A stretch of DNA of 14,426 nt from CAZVWV01 sp964631745. Its GTDB lineage: Bacteria > Bdellovibrionota_C > UBA2361 > JBGSMV01. Below are positions 13,873-14,426 of this stretch, one piece after another; positions within the stretch are counted from its first letter, which is position 1, and the number at the start of each line of letters is the position of its first letter. The notes under the pieces were generated by a model that saw only the letters and a list, made by a program, of their open reading frames with translations, ran no database searches and was not told the origin of the DNA. The position numbers and the translations under genes are program-made. The DNA lies in the NCBI GenBank assembly GCA_964631745.1, contig CAZVWV010000107.1:1-14426 (forward strand), in the 5' to 3' direction.

Positions 13873-14426
13873 TCACCGGTGGAAGTAACTAGCACTCCTT
13901 CGTTCCGGCCCAAAAGTTTTCTCCGCCCGAAGTTGATTATGTGCCCGACAAAGAACTCTAAGGTTCTCCGCCGTATGGGCCCCGCCCAGCGAAAAAGGCT
14001 CAATATGGTCAAGCTCCAAAGCATGCCGCTCCTCACAGCGCTTGCCATCTGGGGAGACGTAGCAGCACTGCTGCTGATCTCGCAAAAAGACCTGATCTCT
14101 GACCTGAACCGGAATATACCGAGAGCGGGAAGAGAGTTTAGCCCTAATGGCCCGTCTTCTCTCACGCCTCTGCGGCGAGCGCCGGTGAAGGTAGGCCTTC
14201 ATAGTTCGCTTTAGTACCTCTGAGATACAGGTATGCCCGACTAGAACCTTACACTCCTCAAAGAGCTTCATGAATTCCTCGTCTCCCTCAAAGTGAAAGG
14301 CGTGCTTTACTTCCACCGGTGGCAGTTCACCCTGTGTGCTAAATAGATCTGGCTCAACCGCCACAGCCTTGGTAACAATCCTGTCCCTAGATCTCGCCGC
14401 TTTAGGCCTATGCGGAGCCGTAAGCC
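13873..14426 (-). CDS. HNH nuclease-like protein, 5' end outside window
   Basis: The C-terminal HNH domain reads SRYIPVQVRDQVFLRDQQQC, then YVSPDGKRCEERHALELDHI, then EPFSLGGAHTAENLRVLCRAHNQLRAEKTFG. The catalytic pattern is DH, N and H (CRAHN). Four cysteines in CC, RC and LC contexts suit a structural zinc site. The preceding region (HAFHFEGDEEFMKLFEECK, then VLKRTMKAYLHRRSPQRRER) matches the linker of a family common in myxobacteria-like genomes, whose members are usually around 300 residues or more. A GTG at 14362-14364 could start a 163-aa version. However, the frame stays open upstream to the window edge with protein-like text (LTAPHRPKAARSRDRIVTKA) and no good ribosome site, so I treat it as partial. 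Biological role unknown. Confidence 0.8.
   Translation of the reverse strand, partial: LTAPHRPKAARSRDRIVTKAVAVEPDLFSTQGELPPVEVKHAFHFEGDEEFMKLFEECKVLVGHTCISEVLKRTMKAYLHRRSPQRRERRRAIRAKLSSRSRYIPVQVRDQVFLRDQQQCCYVSPDGKRCEERHALELDHIEPFSLGGAHTAENLRVLCRAHNQLRAEKTFGPERRSASYFHR

Noticed and set aside
13870..13886. Near-palindrome ACTTCACCGGTGGAAGT with a partial copy at 14309
   Set aside because: Both lie in or at the end of the HNH gene and the shared part is short, so chance or codon repetition is enough to explain it.
13701..14165. 154-aa frame on the minus strand
   Set aside because: It overlaps the HNH frame on the same strand and the end of the PA-domain gene antisense. The composition is arbitrary, with no domain or ribosome site.
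1..14426. CRISPR array, tRNA, rRNA or complete insertion sequence
   Set aside because: I saw no regularly spaced repeats, no cloverleaf or rRNA motifs, and no transposase with terminal inverted repeats.

Overview
The window looks like a chromosomal segment of a Gram-negative bacterium of moderate GC content. It carries a TonB-dependent outer-membrane receptor, several Sec signal peptides and periplasmic proteins. The DUF6178-like protein and the HNH protein with a CRAHN-type ending resemble families I associate with the former Deltaproteobacteria (Myxococcota, Bdellovibrionota and relatives). That placement is an inference from remembered family distributions, not from a marker search.

Layout. 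Positions 1-750 hold intergenic repeats, one possible 54-aa basic protein and a good minus-strand intrinsic terminator. A small conserved-hypothetical gene (751-1098, minus) diverges from a secreted six-cysteine protein (1196-1714, plus). Convergent with the latter is a minus-strand pair: infC (translation initiation factor IF-3, TTG start, 2979-3554) followed 18 bp later by a DUF6178-like gene (1704-2960). No rpmI or rplT follows infC.

The centre (3621-8692) is a complete vitamin B12 uptake unit: promoter, cobalamin riboswitch, btuB (outer-membrane receptor), btuF (periplasmic binding protein), btuD (ATPase) and btuC (permease). The last three genes are translationally coupled by 4-nt and 1-nt overlaps. 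The receptor would bring corrinoid across the outer membrane, BtuF would capture it, and BtuCD would pump it into the cytoplasm. The riboswitch should shut the operon down when cobalamin is plentiful.

The most unusual feature is this riboswitch. Its two conserved halves (3656-3714 and 3992-4076) are joined by a perfect 7-bp P1 and a recognisable P7. Between the P7 arms lies a 277-nt, highly structured insertion, so the aptamer is about 421 nt rather than the usual roughly 200. The insertion contains a 13-bp inverted repeat, a near-perfect 15-nt direct repeat, several perfect hairpins and a terminator-like hairpin with a T5 tract.

The right part (8693-14426) is more accessory in character. 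It starts with a copy of a dispersed intergenic repeat also found at the left edge of the window, then a stretch that looks like decayed coding sequence. Next is a minus-strand two-gene operon: an HtpX-like M48 membrane metalloprotease overlapped by a 507-aa membrane protein of unknown function. A large secreted protein follows, with a choice-of-anchor-J-like domain, a DUF11-like domain, a protease-associated (PA) domain and a Lys/Ala-rich tail. The window ends in an HNH nuclease-like gene on the minus strand whose reading frame runs off the right edge.
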